This document shows, in pieces, positions 41,273 to 53,384 of a DNA stretch of 64,000 bases; within the stretch, counting starts at the first letter, position 1, and each line of letters begins with the position of its first letter. The stretch comes from Paratinospora sagittata (lineage: Eukaryota; Streptophyta; Magnoliopsida; Ranunculales; Menispermaceae). The position numbers and the translations under genes are program-made. The DNA lies in contig CM069604.1 in NCBI GenBank assembly GCA_035771175.1, positions 16,121,115-16,185,114 on the forward strand, given 5' to 3'. The notes beneath the pieces were generated by a model that saw only the letters and a program-made list of their open reading frames with translations, ran no database searches and was not told the origin of the DNA.

Positions 41273-42396
41273 TTTTATTTCGTAGCATTGACAAGAAAGT
41301 TTTGAAAGCGCTTTTCCTTCTTCACTATAATTTATGCAGGTAATATTTTCTTTTAAAACAGAGAGTTGTATGTAGTATATAATTTAATATGTGATGATAT
41401 ATAAACCCTTGAAGCATTCAACTATATCCAAAATTTTTATGTGAATCAGTGAAAGTACCTTTGCTAGTAATTAATGTCTTTTTCTTTTTCTTTTTTCTTT
41501 TTTTTTAAGATACCTTTGCTAGTAGTGTAGATAGTAATTATCACGGTCAGAGGTATTCTTAGAAGTTACCTTTCAACCATCATATTTTCTTTCCCCTTCT
41601 CTTTCTTCCAATCTCTATCTACTGTGGCTTATCTTTGACCTGTTCTACTGAACAAAAGTCTTTTTCACCCACTACTTTCTTCTTTCTTATTCATTATCTC
41701 ATATACCCTTTTTTTTCGTCTCCTAATTATATTTATTTATTTGCATACAATTTATGTACCTAGCTAGTCTCAAATCTAAGTTGTTTAATTGGTCTTAGCT
41801 GCACTTGCTTCGATGGGAAATTCTTAATTTTGAAAACCGTGGTAACCATGGATGGTGATCGGAAAAACCTGAATGTAGTCATTTCTTTATTTGAATAAAA
41901 GATGATTTATTTTATTTTATTTTTTAGCAATATTATTAGGGTGATTCTATTGGTGGGTACAAATAGAAGTTCCCTATAAAAATGTTGAAAGTTCAAATAA
42001 GATGATGAATCCTTCAAATAATAATGACCAATTCCATAAGACCTAATAGGTAAAAGACTTTTAACTGGACTATTTTCATTCTTAGCGACAACACAACAGA
42101 TCATTTTATTCATTACCTTTTTTTTTAACATATATTGAAATAATACATTACTTTTAAAGAATAGTTTTGAAATCCTAAAGAAATTAATTTATTTATAAAT
42201 GAGTAATGCTTGGGTAACACACTTGAGAAACACACATTTTTTACATTGTACTTAAAAGTTGTTGGATCACCTCGAATCACGCAATCAACAAATAATTCAA
42301 GGCAATTCAACAACTCTTAAGAACAATGTCAAAAATATGTGTCAAATAAGTGTGTAACGAAAGCATTTCTCTTCATAAATTATTCCATATATTGTG
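41273..42396. other. Intergenic sequence without recognised features
   Basis: AT-rich, with C/T-rich simple stretches around 41480-41515 and 41580-41720. No coding frame, structured repeat or RNA gene is recognised. Confidence 0.45.
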
Positions 42397-43640
42397 TGTC
42401 ACACCCCGTCTCATCGATTCAGCACGAGGTGCGACAGTTAGGGCATCGAGTGCTCAAACCACTCTATCAGAGTTGCACATATAGAAACATAGTAACTCAC
42501 ATCAATAACAATACAACGAAAACTATTAAGGGAAATACTATTATATTGAAAACATAGAGTTTGTTAATTATTACATTCCTTTATAAGAAAAAGCAAAAGA
42601 AAGATAACAAGGGTGAAGCCTCTACAAAAGTACTAAAATAACAAAAAAAGTAGTCAAAAGAGAGACGTCTAGAAGCCTAAAACCACCACTACCATAGCTA
42701 GACTGATCTGAAAGGACCTAGGGAGAGTACATACGCAAAAGTCCCTACATAAACTGGGTTTGGCCATAGCCCTTGAAATATTTCCAACCTGACCCATCTT
42801 AATTCCCTGGAAAGATTAGCAATGGGGTGAGCTCAATAGCTCAGTGAGATCAAGCAGGGTAAACAAGTCTTACATGTATAATAATAAGTACAGAACAACA
42901 ATCATCAAATAGTTATGCCACAACAATACAATCAAGCAATGAATGGTGACCACACAGCCTCACAGGCCAGGCACAATTCACTCGCAACCTGTGAGTCGAG
43001 GTGCTAATGCAACATGAAGCAACTGAGAGATCTTATGAGTTCCAGTGCTAACCAGTGACAAAACTACCTCATAGTTCAGCGTAATGGCGTAATAACTCAT
43101 GGGTACAATGTCTAGTTGCCTTAATCATGGTCCAGCGTAATGGCATAGTACCCATGATTAATATATATAACATTTATGATAATTCATGGTCCAGCGTAAC
43201 AGTAAAACACCCATGGTTATGAATTTAACATTTATGATAGATAGCCTCATGTATGAAGTAAAGCATGGTAACATATATGATGCATGATGCTATGTAATTC
43301 ATTATTAAACAAGTAAGAAATGCAAACCTAGCCTTTATTCCCTACCTTAACACACTTGTAGTGGTGTAGCATTTTATTCTGACTTCTTGAAGTGTGCAGA
43401 GACGCTGGAGAGCGCAAAGGGTCGAGGGAAAGAGAGAGAGAGAGCGAGGGGGCCGACGAGGTGAGAGTGAGGAGGCCACCCCTTATTTATAGGGGGTTGG
43501 CCCCTCTTGAGGCTAGCCCCCCATGGGGACTGTCCCTTCCTTGGGATCATCCCACTATGGGGGTCTATATTTTCTCCGGGAGAGTCCTTTAGGGTTACTT
43601 TCACTTGTTAAAATTAAATTTGTATGGTTTTCAGGTAGTT
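42397..43640 (-). mobile_element. Solo LTR related to the gypsy D LTR
   Basis: Starts tgtcacaccccgtctcatc. It matches the gypsy D LTR (53385-54322) over most of its length: for example, the run aataataagtacagaacaac and the following tatgccacaacaatacaatc occur in both (42880 and 53527). On the minus strand a TATA-like tataaataag occurs near 43490. The right end is not sharply defined; the last similarity is ttttcaggtagtta near 43629. No internal coding region is present, and I found no clear target duplication. Confidence 0.72.
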
Positions 43641-43955
43641 AAGTTAGTTTAACAATAGAAAAAGTGAAGGGAGTTACATTGTGTCTATAAAAAAATAGGG
43701 GAATTGATTACAAACTTTTAGCAACAAGTTACATATATCACTATAAGTGAGTATTTCACTGTAAGAATTTAGCAACAAGTCACTACAAGATTTTGTAGCT
43801 AGTTCCTTATTTCTTGTAGTATGTATATTTCTTATTTATAGTATTGTAGACATAGTGAAAGAGAAATTGGACTCACGGGTTTCCCTCCTTAGTTTACATG
43901 TCCCATGTATATAATGTTAATCGCTATCAGAACTTGTGGACAAATCAATAAGTAA

Positions 43956-44111
43956 GGTTGTGTTTGGTATTGTTTTTAAATGTGATTTTCTATTTTTAAA
44001 AACAAAAAGTGAAAAAAGTTGCAAAAACCTTGTTCGGTTCATTGTGATTCAAAAAACATTTTTAGAAAAAAATAAGAAAAATGGGTTGTTTTAAAAAAAA
44101 ACATAGAGAAG
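43956..44111 (+). mobile_element. Left part of a Tourist-like MITE
   Basis: The left end ggttgtgtttggtattgttt at 43956 follows taa (43953-43955), as expected for a PIF/Harbinger-derived MITE with a TTA/TAA target duplication. The sequence is A/T-rich with short self-complementary parts. It ends where the next LTR begins (44112), and I did not find its right half. Confidence 0.45.
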
Positions 44112-45452
44112 TGTTAGCCTAGATACATGTCCAAGAGATGGGTGAATTGGATGGTTACAAGTTTTTGAACATTTCTAAATAAATTGCAGGAATTCAAAGA
44201 ATAGTAAAAAGGTAATGGCAAGAATAGGAACACAACGATTTAATGTGGTTTGACCAAATTCACCTACCTCCACGACTTGGTCGCCCCTGACCAAGATTTT
44301 CCAAAACCCAACCACTATTGGATCCTACTTCAAGGGTGAGAATCAAATCGATTATAAACCACTCACTTTACAGGCATGAGAGCAACCTCAGCCGAGCCTA
44401 AGCACACCGCTCATAGCTTACCAGTGGTACGCAGATCACCAATACAAGAATCGTTATAAGAAAATGAAATGTAGAACTTGTACAAATAGATTGAAGATGT
44501 TCTTCTTACCAAGAACACTTCTACTTACAACTGTTGCCTATGATCGTCCTCTTGTTACCCAGCAAAAAGAATGTGTAATGAAGTTCAGGTGTTAAGAGGT
44601 TACCATGATATGGGGCAAGCTTTGTCAAAAAAAAAATGTTGAGATTTGAATATGAATAATCAGAGTTGTCGCAGCTCAAATCAAATCTCGTTTGACTGTA
44701 AAATCTCTTTGTGAAATACTGAAAACTTTTTGTTTGAATATGAGACTAACACTCAAAATCGTTTGGAGTTCATAAGTTTCAAAATGAGCAAACCCTTGTT
44801 TAAATAGAAAAATATTTCTCTAATTCAAAAACTAGGGTTTTAGTAAACCAATCAAATTTGAGTATTCAAATTTTTCGTTTTAGATTTTTCAGAGCATTTT
44901 TCCTTAATTAGATTTGCAAATGAACGTTGGAAATCATGAAAAAAATGGTGTTCCACAAAAGAGGAAAGAAACAATACACTCAACGTTCAAAAACCAAAAC
45001 ACAGTTTGTGCTGACAAGGTTGGTATAACGACCTATATAGTCTTATAATGCGCTGCAGCACTTACAACACAATTGAACAATTTAAACTGTTCTACCTTTA
45101 TAACGGGCTACAGTCTCTATCACAACGAGCTATGTCAAAAACTCGAGAGTTGGGTTTCTTAGTCACAGCTCTATAGGGTGTTGTAGTAGCCTATAGCGGG
45201 TTATTGCTTAAGTTACTGAAAAATAAGATTTTTATCAGAAAACCAATAGCGGGCTATTCAAGTCAATAGTAGAAAATCTTTGTAAAAACTAGTGTGAGAA
45301 TTTTTTTGTGTGTTTTTTCAATAGCATTTATCCATCCATCCATCAGTCATAAAAAATTTGCATGGTAGCAAAACAATAGTTTTTGGAATTGTCTGATTTT
45401 GATAAACGAGATTCCGTGTAGCTATATTGTGTGTAGGATCGAAAACGATATC
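44112..45452 (-). mobile_element. Sirevirus-like family S1 LTR (right end uncertain)
   Basis: Begins tgttagcctagatacatgtc and then agatgggtgaattgg, like the family members at 13996 and 25727. It contains the shared 'agcctacttcac'-like block near 44300-44400, with acaggcatgagagcaacc resembling acaggcgtgagaccaacc in the first member. A repeated word set around tagcgggctat lies at 45090-45260. The right end is not identified: a Tourist MITE (45456-45793) lies beyond the recognisable part, and the LTR may continue on its far side. Confidence 0.55.
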
Positions 45453-45455
45453 TTA

Positions 45456-45793
45456 GGATGTGTTTGGTAACTAAAAAGTTTTTTCTTGAGAAAATGTAAT
45501 TAAGAAAATTTTCTTGTGGTTGTTTGGTAGGACAAGAAATTTTTTTCTCATAGTTGGTTATAGTTAGTTATTCAGTTATATAACTGTAACTTTTTCAAAT
45601 TTAGTACAAAAAATTTTCTCACGAGATTTTTTTTTTCTCACCCCCTTAGCTGAGAAAGTGGTGGGCTCGAAAAAATTTTAAAATTTTTTTTTCTCATCTT
45701 TTTTGCCAACCAAACATTAAAAAATAGAATTTTCTTGAGAAAATCACTATTCTTCAGAGAAAATTTTTATTTTCTTACCAACCAAACACACCC
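45456..45793. mobile_element. Tourist-like MITE, TSD tta
   Basis: 338 bases with inverted ends ggatgtgtttggtaac and ttaccaaccaaacacaccc, flanked by tta at 45453-45455 and 45794-45796. The internal sequence is largely self-complementary (ttttcttgagaaaatgt on one side, ttcttgagaaaatcac on the other). There is no coding capacity. The ends and target site are those of PIF/Harbinger-derived MITEs. Confidence 0.82.
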
Positions 45794-45987
45794 TTAGGGC
45801 CATTCATGCGCCATAACAAAGCTTTAATTGATGTGAGAACACCAAATTGCAACAAGTCTATTTAAATGCTTTTCCACATGGTAAAACCCATTTAACACAC
45901 CAAAGAGAGCTCTCTCAATCTATATGGATTCCTCGCAAGTTCACCGGTTAATTCCAATTCATCTAAAAGGGTACCCAACACCTCTTT

Positions 45988-47774
45988 TGTCGCGACCCCC
46001 ATTATAGGGTGACGTCATGACCGACACAGAATACCACATATACCAACATAGACATATATTATCCTCTGTCAACCTTCCAATACTTTAATTTCCTAAAAAA
46101 TTTAATAGAATCTCCCCATAAATTCATGGTCTCACATACACTTGATTAACAATACTCATTTTCCACAAACCAAATATCATTTTCCACAAACCAAATATCA
46201 TTCTCATTTCAAAATAATAAACAGATATATCATTTCCATATTAAAAATCCATAACTCATATCCATTTCCATTCATCAACTCATCTAGTGATAACATATAT
46301 ACAATGTGAGGTGATATATACATATATACAATTCAAAATAAACAAACCTAGCTTCTGAACACATACATCAAAATCTGAAGAGTCTTTTACTCTTCACGTG
46401 CGTTCCCCTTCCCCTTGGGATCTATTCCTAAAATGTTTGAGAAGAAAGGGTGACCTACAACAAACTCATTGAATATTTTTAATTATGACATCATATATGC
46501 ATTCATATAAAACATGCATTATTAACACATGTAAAACAAATGTATCAATTTAACAAATAATATACACGATCAATATACATCCATGCAATAGCTGGTGTAA
46601 ATCATGCATCAACCAGTAAAATCATAGCCATCTCCCTTCTTCTAAGTAATAAAGTGATTTTACACCCTCGTTTGCCCCCTAACAAGGGTAGCACCAAACC
46701 TTTATTACTCATTTAATCCATTCATTCTTGGGTTCTTACTCTACTAGGACAACACCACTGACCATGAGTACATTTGTTATTGCTCATGCGAGGGTAATTC
46801 CTAGAGATTTCCCCAAGAATGACCTCATCTAACTTGCTCCAACAATTATAAACATGCTCCATTTCACAATCAATTTCATGAATACAAAACAAATTCATAT
46901 ACAATAACATGCTTAACATTTCACAAATCAATTTTATACAACACATTGTCATATAGGAGAACCAGAGTAAAGAAATACTCACAATGTACAATGTACACCT
47001 ATCACCAACTCACTCTGTACAACCACTGCACAAGTAGTTCTCACGGTGATTTCACCCAAATCCCACAATTTCACCAACAACTTTCTGTAACATACACCAT
47101 AGATTCACATTTAATCACAATTTCACCAAACATTCACCAAAAAACACCCCAAGAAATCATTCTCACAAGCTCCCAAACCTCTTAGCTGCTTCAACAAACT
47201 GAGGTATACACATATGAAATCGCTCCATTTGTTACAATTTATCATGCTAATAACATCAATTTCATCAAAGATTCACTTACCAATGGTTTTGCACACGAAA
47301 ACCCTCCAATTCAACTCAAACCATGCTCTCCCACTCCATAAATTTAACCGCCAAAATCCTACGAAATTCACATATGTCATGTAAATTAAAGAGAGGAGCA
47401 CAAACATATAATTTTTAGCTAGAAATCACCATTCTTACCTTGGATTTGATCAACCCTAGCGCTCCTTCCTCTCCCCCCTTCATTTCTCTTCTTTTTCCAG
47501 GCTCAAATGTGCTTGAATATACTGGAGAGAACGAGAAATTATCTTTTATTTTGCGCAAACCACCTCACCGACCATTTAAAAAAACTGTTAGAACGTAGAG
47601 GAGTACACTTTTCTTGGTTAGGAGCGTTCTCCTCCTAGCCCAGAAACAAGTTCTGACTCTGTTTCCTACAAGGAGTGCGGTTCCCCTTCACAAGTGCTTG
47701 CTTATATGAAAATCTCTAGAAATCGTGCTCTCAGGTTTCCACCACTGCAACGGGCTTCTCATAAGAAAATGCAC
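45988..47774 (-). mobile_element. Chromovirus-type LTR, minus strand, other end lost
   Basis: The left end tgtcgcgacccccattatagg read on the minus strand gives an LTR 3' end that resembles the one of gypsy B: gtcggtcatgacgtcaccct against gccagtcaggacgtcaacct, both ending in a gcgaca/gtgaca-type terminus. The body is AT-rich and then becomes C-rich near 47440-47500. The start of the LTR (tgtaac in plus orientation at the right) is not visible. No internal region is recognised. The right border is set by the next element. Confidence 0.5.
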
Positions 47775-47800
47775 TGTTGGTCACCCAAGAGGGGGTGAAT
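47775..47800 (-). mobile_element. Terminal scrap of a family S1 LTR, cut by gypsy B
   Basis: The 26 bases tgttggtcacccaagagggg through gtgaattg match the left end of the S1 LTRs at 13996, 25727 and 44112. Gypsy B begins directly after it, with aattg as the likely left target duplication. The rest of the LTR is not visible on the far side of the cluster. Confidence 0.6.
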
Positions 47801-49166
47801 TGTAACACCCCGTAGTTTTAATAAAATACATACGTTGACTTATGCATATATCGAGATATATAACACACATATTTTATACGTATGAGCCAAATATACGCGT
47901 GTATGAAAATATATGCTATATTTAAGGGGTATAAGCAAATAAATGAAATTATAAAATGAATAATATAAGTTTAATTAGTTCGATGGGTTTGGTTAATTAA
48001 ATATATGAAATGAATTGATGATTAAATGATTTAATGAAGTAACTAATAAGCGTGGAAAGTCTTGTTCTGTGAGTATATTTTCTTGATTTGGTTATTGTAT
48101 GGCATTATATATATATATATATATATATATGAAATGTTTGAATGTAAATATGCTATGTATACATTGCCGCATTGTGTTTTAATTTGCATTCATAAATGAT
48201 TTTTTTTGGCATTGGAGCATGTGAGACTTGCGAAGGCAAGTTGGTGTCATTTCGTTAGGAATTAGACCCGGATGAGTGTTATGCATAACCTCATTATCTG
48301 TAGGCCTGCCCTAACAAAGATTTGAGATCTTTGAAATGACTGTGAATTGGGTAATGGAAGGCAGCGACTACCTTATAACGACCATACAAGGGTTAGACCC
48401 GCTCTATTACTTTGAAGGAGGGAGATGGTGGTTTTTGATGAAAAATCTTGCATTGTTTATTTGAAATCCATGAAATGTATATTGTGGCATGTATGACTTA
48501 ATTGTTGAATGATGCATATGTGTTGTATAAATGTTTTAAATGATTTTGACTGCCAAGTTTCCCTAAATGCATATAATTGTCATATCAAGTAACATATTCA
48601 CTGAGCTTATTGTTTGCTCACCCCATTTCCTCCACTATTTCAGGTATAGAGTCACGAGGAAAAGGAAAAGTCCGGGAGTGATAGCCACGTGATTGCATTT
48701 GTCTTCCTTATGTATGTATGATACGGAGGAAATGGGCTATTCTTCTATATTTTGATATGTAAAATTGTCACACTACTATGTATATAATATCACATAGATG
48801 GGATGAGATATAATATGGATGAGATTTGCATATTTTGGGTTTTGAAACATATGGTGTACATGAGGAACTGATAGATGACATTTTGGGTTTATGCTTGTGA
48901 CATTATGATATTGGGATGATTATTTATTCTGGATGGAATGGATAAATATATATATATACATATTTATGATTTACTTTGTGGTATATCAGGAAATTCGTGA
49001 GATGCCCAATTTAGGGGGAGGTGCCGCCGAAATTTTGAAATATTTTGGAAAAAATTGTGAGGTTATGTTGAGGTTGACAGTGTATTGTATACTGTATACG
49101 GGAATGTACAGTGTATAGTACATTGTGCCAGTCAGGACGTCAACCTACGTCAAGGGCGTTGTGACA
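47801..49166 (+). repeat. Gypsy B 5' LTR (1366 bp)
   Basis: From tgtaacaccccgtag to gttgtgaca, followed by atat and the primer site. It contains an (at)n run at about 48105-48131 and a tatgtatgtatg stretch near 48709. Confidence 0.88.
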
Positions 49167-49170
49167 ATAT

Positions 49171-49186
49171 TGGTATCAGAGCCAGG
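49171..49186 (+). other. Gypsy B primer-binding site
   Basis: tggtatcagagccagg, complementary to the initiator methionine tRNA 3' end, four bases after the LTR. Confidence 0.9.
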
Positions 49187-49352
49187 TTTAGGATTGAAAG
49201 CCTAAAAGATTAAAAGCCTTATTATCTTATGTTTGTTTGTATGGGTATATGTATGGGTAAATAAAGTATTGTATAAAGAATTAATCGGATTGTCTGACTT
49301 ATATGCTCTTTTATCTCTGTGAATGGCAGATTGAAAGGGTTATCAGGCAATC

Positions 49353-50311
49353 ATGGACCCACAAGAAGAAAGGTTAAAGAAACTGGAAGAAATGGTTGCT
49401 GCACAGCAGAGACAGAATGCTGAGATGATGCATATGATGACACGTCTTCAGGATAGTTTACAGGGGCCTACAGCACCTGTGGTACCCGAGGGTGGCGCCA
49501 ATAGTGCTGGTGCGTCTGCAGAACGACCTGTGCCAGCGCAGGAGACAATAGAGACTCATGATGATGTAGATGAGACCTGCAGATACGAAGATGTGATGAA
49601 AGCATTTAAGAGGAGTGAATCGCCTATATTTGATGGTAGTCTATAGATAGAGGTTGCTGAGGACTGGCTTCTGTGGATAGAAGCTATATTTGGGACATGC
49701 ATGCACTGGATAGGGACAAGATTAGACTTGCTCGATTTAAATTTTTGAGTAAGGCTGAGAGATGGTGGCAGACGGCAGGCCGAGCTCAAGGACCCATAGA
49801 TACCTGGGATAAGTTTAAAAAAGTATTCTACAAGACTTACTATCCCCCGTCTGAGGTTGATAAGAGGCATCAACAATTTATAGAATTGAAGCAAGGGAAC
49901 ATGTCTGTGAGAGAATATGAACATGAGTTCAACAGGCTAGCCTTGTTTGCCCCTGAGATGGTTCAGACAGATCTGTTGCGAATGAAAAGGCTCAGAGATG
50001 GATTTAATGACCCGATCAAAAAGGGTTTGGCTCTTGCTGGTGTTCAGACCTATGATCAGGCAGTGCGACAGACACTGGATTATGAGGTAGTTGAGCTGAA
50101 AAATAGGCCAGCACAGACAATTCTAGAGCAGCAGGTACCCTATCAGGGTAAGAGAAAGCAGAGATGGGGCAAAAAATGGTGGGGTGAACAGAAAAAGGCA
50201 AAGATAATTGAGATGCCTACTACTCTGGAGATTCCAGTTACTCCTCCAGCAGCAGCGGTACCACCACCAGCAGGCAGAGGATCACAGTCTGCTACGAGTC
50301 CACCGACATAG
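49353..50311 (+). pseudogene. Gypsy B gag (frameshifted)
   Basis: The first 97 codons (from an ATG) contain LKKLEEMVAAQQRQNAEM, a coiled-coil-like start seen in chromovirus gag, followed by PIFDGS. A stop and a frameshift near 49644-49680 interrupt it. The capsid core then continues with FKFLSKAERWWQTAG, FKKVFYKTYYPP, LKQGNMSVREYEHEFNRLA and RLRDGFNDPIKKG. Capsid proteins assemble the retroelement particle. Confidence 0.88.
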
Positions 50312-50374
50312 GGATGGTTTGTTAGGGCACCGTGGCCGCATAAGGGAGCAGGCAATCCAAGTGGTTGGCTTCCC

Positions 50375-50932
50375 ATGCCAGGCACTGAGTCGCAGACAAC
50401 TTCATCTGCAGCTCATCATCCTATCACATGTTTCCGATGTGGGAACAAGGCACATAAGGCATACCAGTGTTCATTTCAGACAGCTCCGCAGACTCCAACA
50501 AATCCATCTGATACTGTTACTGTTCCCATGACTGTCAGAGAGCAAGCCAGGGTTGTTACAGAGCCAGATCCAGAGGTGAACAAGAACTTGGTGGAAGGTA
50601 TGATTTCCATGTGCGACACTATGATGTATGTGTTGATCGACGCCGGATCCACCTTGTCATTTATTGCTGACCACTGGGTAGATAGCTTGCATTTAACTCC
50701 TGTTAGGATTAGTACACCGTTGGTTCTAAGTACTGTAGCAGGAGACCGAATCTACATGTATATGTTGTGTGAAAATTGTGTGGTGAAATATGCGGATCAT
50801 GAAATGATTGTGAATCTTAAGTTTTTAGAATTCCTGAAATTTGATGCTATACAGGGTATGGATTGGTTGGCTGCCTATCATGCCCATGTGGACTGCTTTG
50901 GTAAGAAAGTAGTCTTCCAAAAACCAGGTTAA
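50375..50932 (+). pseudogene. Gypsy B zinc knuckle and protease
   Basis: Open for 185 codons. The knuckle CFRCGNKAHKAYQC is of the C-x2-C-x4-H-x4-C type. The protease active site reads LIDAGSTLSFI, with alanine in the place of the usual serine or threonine after D. The later IQGMDWLAAYHAHVDC is the usual end of chromovirus protease. A stop after KPG closes the frame. Confidence 0.88.
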
Positions 50933-51079
50933 CCCGCATTCGTTTATAGTGGCAAGACATCTTCAAACCCTCCCACTCGAGGTAGGATGGCCACTAATGA
51001 AGATATAGGGATGTTGGCTAGTATAAAGCCAGTAAATGAAAAGATTTAGGCGTTCAGATATCAGATATTCTTATAGTAT

Positions 51080-51735
51080 TTGACTACCCAGATGTTTTTT
51101 CAGATGATTTACTAGGGTTACCACCAGTACGAGAAATTGATTTTATTATTGAACTGATGCCTAACACAAAGCCTATTTCCATTCCACCTTATCGAATGGC
51201 GCCAAAGGAGTTACAGGAACTCAAGGTGCAATTAGATGAGTTGATGGCAAAAGGGTTTATTACCTCGAGTTTGTCACCCTGGGGTGCGCCAGTATTGTTT
51301 GTGAAGAAGAAGGATGGCAGCTTGAGGTTATGCATTGATTATAGACAGCTGAACAGGGTGACAGTGAAAAATAAGTATCATTTACCTCATATCGATGATT
51401 TATTTGATCAGTTGAATGGTGCTAAATTTTTATACCATCAGCTGAGAATAGGGGAAGAGGATGTACCAAAGACTGCGTTCAGAACACGGTATGGTCACTA
51501 TGAGTTTCTTGTTATGCCCTTTGGACTGACCAATGCCCCAGCCATGTTTATGGATTTGATGTAAAGGGTATTCAGACCATATCTTGACCAGTTCATTATT
51601 GTGTTTATTGATGATACAATCATTTATTCCAAGACTCAGGAAGATCATGAGAAGCACCTCTACATTACTTCGCAGACACTAAGATAGCATCAGTTGTATG
51701 CTAAATTCAGTAAATGTGAGTTTTAGATAAATGAG
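51080..51735 (+). pseudogene. Gypsy B reverse transcriptase (stops)
   Basis: The open part 51157-51564 contains [57 protein letters not shown] and ends at a TAA in place of a sense codon. The next part has the catalytic box FIDDTIIYS and is interrupted by TAG codons. The expected Y/F-x-D-D is present. Confidence 0.9.
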
Positions 51736-52648
51736 GTGAGATTTCTAGGTCATGTGGTTAGTGCAGAGGGTATTTCTGTTGATTCTGCTAAGGTTGAGGC
51801 AATCATCAATTGGCCAAGACCCACCATAGTGACTGAGATTCGCAATTTTCTGGGTCTAGCTAGTTATTACTGGAGATTTGTGGAAGGCTTTTCCCGATTG
51901 GCTTCCCCACTCACAAGGCTGACTCAGAAAAATGTGCCATTTGTGTGGACTTTTGCATGTGAGGATGTTTTCACTGAGTTGAAGAAAAGGCTAACTACTA
52001 CTCCAGTTTTAGTACTCCCAGAACCTAGAAAGGAGTTGGTAATTTACACAAATGCATCACATTCAGGTTTGGGATGTGTATTGATGCAGGAGGGTAGAGT
52101 GATTGCTTATGCATCCAGATAGTTGAAGATACATGAGAATAACTACCTTGTGCATGATTTGGAGCTAGCAGCTGTTGTATTTGCATTGAAATCGTGGAGG
52201 CATTACCTCTATGGGGAGAAGTTCACATTGTATTCAGACCATAAGAGTCTGAAATATCTGTTTGACCAGAAAGAGTTGAATATGAGATAGCGCAGATGGT
52301 TGGAATTCCTAAAGGTTTATGATTTCACACTTGAATATCATCCTGGAAAGGCCAACGTAGTAGTTGATGCATTGAGCCGGAAACGGGTTGAGACCCATGT
52401 GGTAGCTTGTCAGATGGCTCAGGAGTGGCGACTTCTAGAGAGAACGACTATGATGAGTGTTCTCTCTATGACTCCACTCGTTGATATTTGTGCTCAGATG
52501 CATATTCAGTTAACAAATTCTCATATTCAGAAGATTAAGGATATGTAGCAGCATGATCTTGTTTTTGGCATGTATGAGTCTTGGACAGATAGTACAGACA
52601 GAGTTGATTGGGAAATAGGTCCAGATGGTGTCCTGGGTTATCAGGACA
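51736..52648 (+). pseudogene. Gypsy B RNase H and pre-integrase region
   Basis: The segment 51736-52122 contains [37 protein letters not shown], then the RNase H start with [18 protein letters not shown] and VIAYASR, where the catalytic D of YTDAS is N. After a TAG it continues with [20 protein letters not shown] and [10 protein letters not shown], then EYHPGKANVVVDALSR. The integrase zinc-binding region is only begun (WEIGPDGVLGYQ) when the sequence changes to copia gag. Confidence 0.88.
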
Positions 52649-53384
52649 ACTTCAACCCGAAGAAGAAGGACAAGAAGATCTTGAAATCCACGTGGGACGA
52701 TTCTAGTTCGAGTGAGAGCGAATCAGATTCTGGTGACGAGAAAACTGTTATTTGTCTCATGGCAAATAACGAGGTAAAAGATTCACCTAGTGATAATTTT
52801 GATGATTATGATGATTTGTTTGATGAATCTGATTTTGATCTTGTTAAATGTGAATTAGACAAACAAGTTGGAAGAAATTCAAAGCTCGAAAAGAGCTTGA
52901 GGATAGCACTTGTAGATATTGAATCTCAACAAGATGCCTTTGATACTCTCCAAATTGACCATGAAATCCTCACAAAGGATAAAGATGTACTAGAAAAAAG
53001 TGTTGATGACCTAACCGGAGTAGTTATGAAATTTACAAATGGCCAAAAGCTATTTGACATGATGTTGGGAACACAATGGTGTGCTTTGGTCAAAATCGGT
53101 CAAGATTATAATCATTTGTTGACCAAGAAACCAACTTGTCATTTTTGTAATAGACAAGGACATACCATTGGTAGATGCACACTTAGATCAAAGAAGAAAG
53201 GCCAACTTGCATGGGTTGAAAAAGATGTTTTGAATGAGTCTAACTTTGTAGGACCCAAGGCCACTTGGGTACCCAAATCAAAAGTGTTTTATGTGGTGTA
53301 GGTTGATAAGCATGACATATGGTATCTTAATAGGGGCTGCTCAAGACACATGTCCGGTGATCGATCTTTTTTCTTAAGCATTTT
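52649..53384 (+). mobile_element. Sirevirus-like copia gag fragment fused to gypsy B
   Basis: The frame continues from gypsy B without a stop and then encodes NPKKKDKKILKSTWDDSSSS, a long acidic and coiled-coil-like middle, a zinc knuckle CHFCNRQGHTIGRC, and WVPKSKVFYVV at the end. A later stretch reads WYLNRGCSRHMSGDRSFF, equivalent to the protease start of Sireviruses, with the catalytic D replaced by N and S by R. No LTR or primer site accompanies it. It is a scrap of about 735 bases, joined on the right to the gypsy D LTR. Confidence 0.75.

Larger units (their letters stand above)
47801..52648 (+). mobile_element. Gypsy B: chromovirus-like Ty3/gypsy element, 3' end lost
   Basis: 5' LTR 47801-49166, primer site at 49171, then gag, protease, reverse transcriptase and RNase H in order. 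The reading frame is broken in many places. The sequence stops in the region before integrase at about 52648, where a copia gag fragment begins. No 3' LTR of this element is visible. The LTR pattern tgtaacacccc...gtgaca and the polyprotein motifs suggest a chromovirus (Tekay/Del type), but the diagnostic chromodomain is missing here, so lineage is inferred. Confidence 0.88.

Noticed and set aside
43374..43604. Small reading frames on both strands around 43374-43604
   Set aside because: They lie in a GC-rich part of a solo LTR with (ga)n repeats. No domain is seen and both strands are open.
52570..53301. A novel 243-residue acidic coiled-coil gene
   Set aside because: The first part is gypsy pre-integrase sequence and the second part is Sirevirus-like gag with its zinc knuckle; it is a chimera of transposon pieces.
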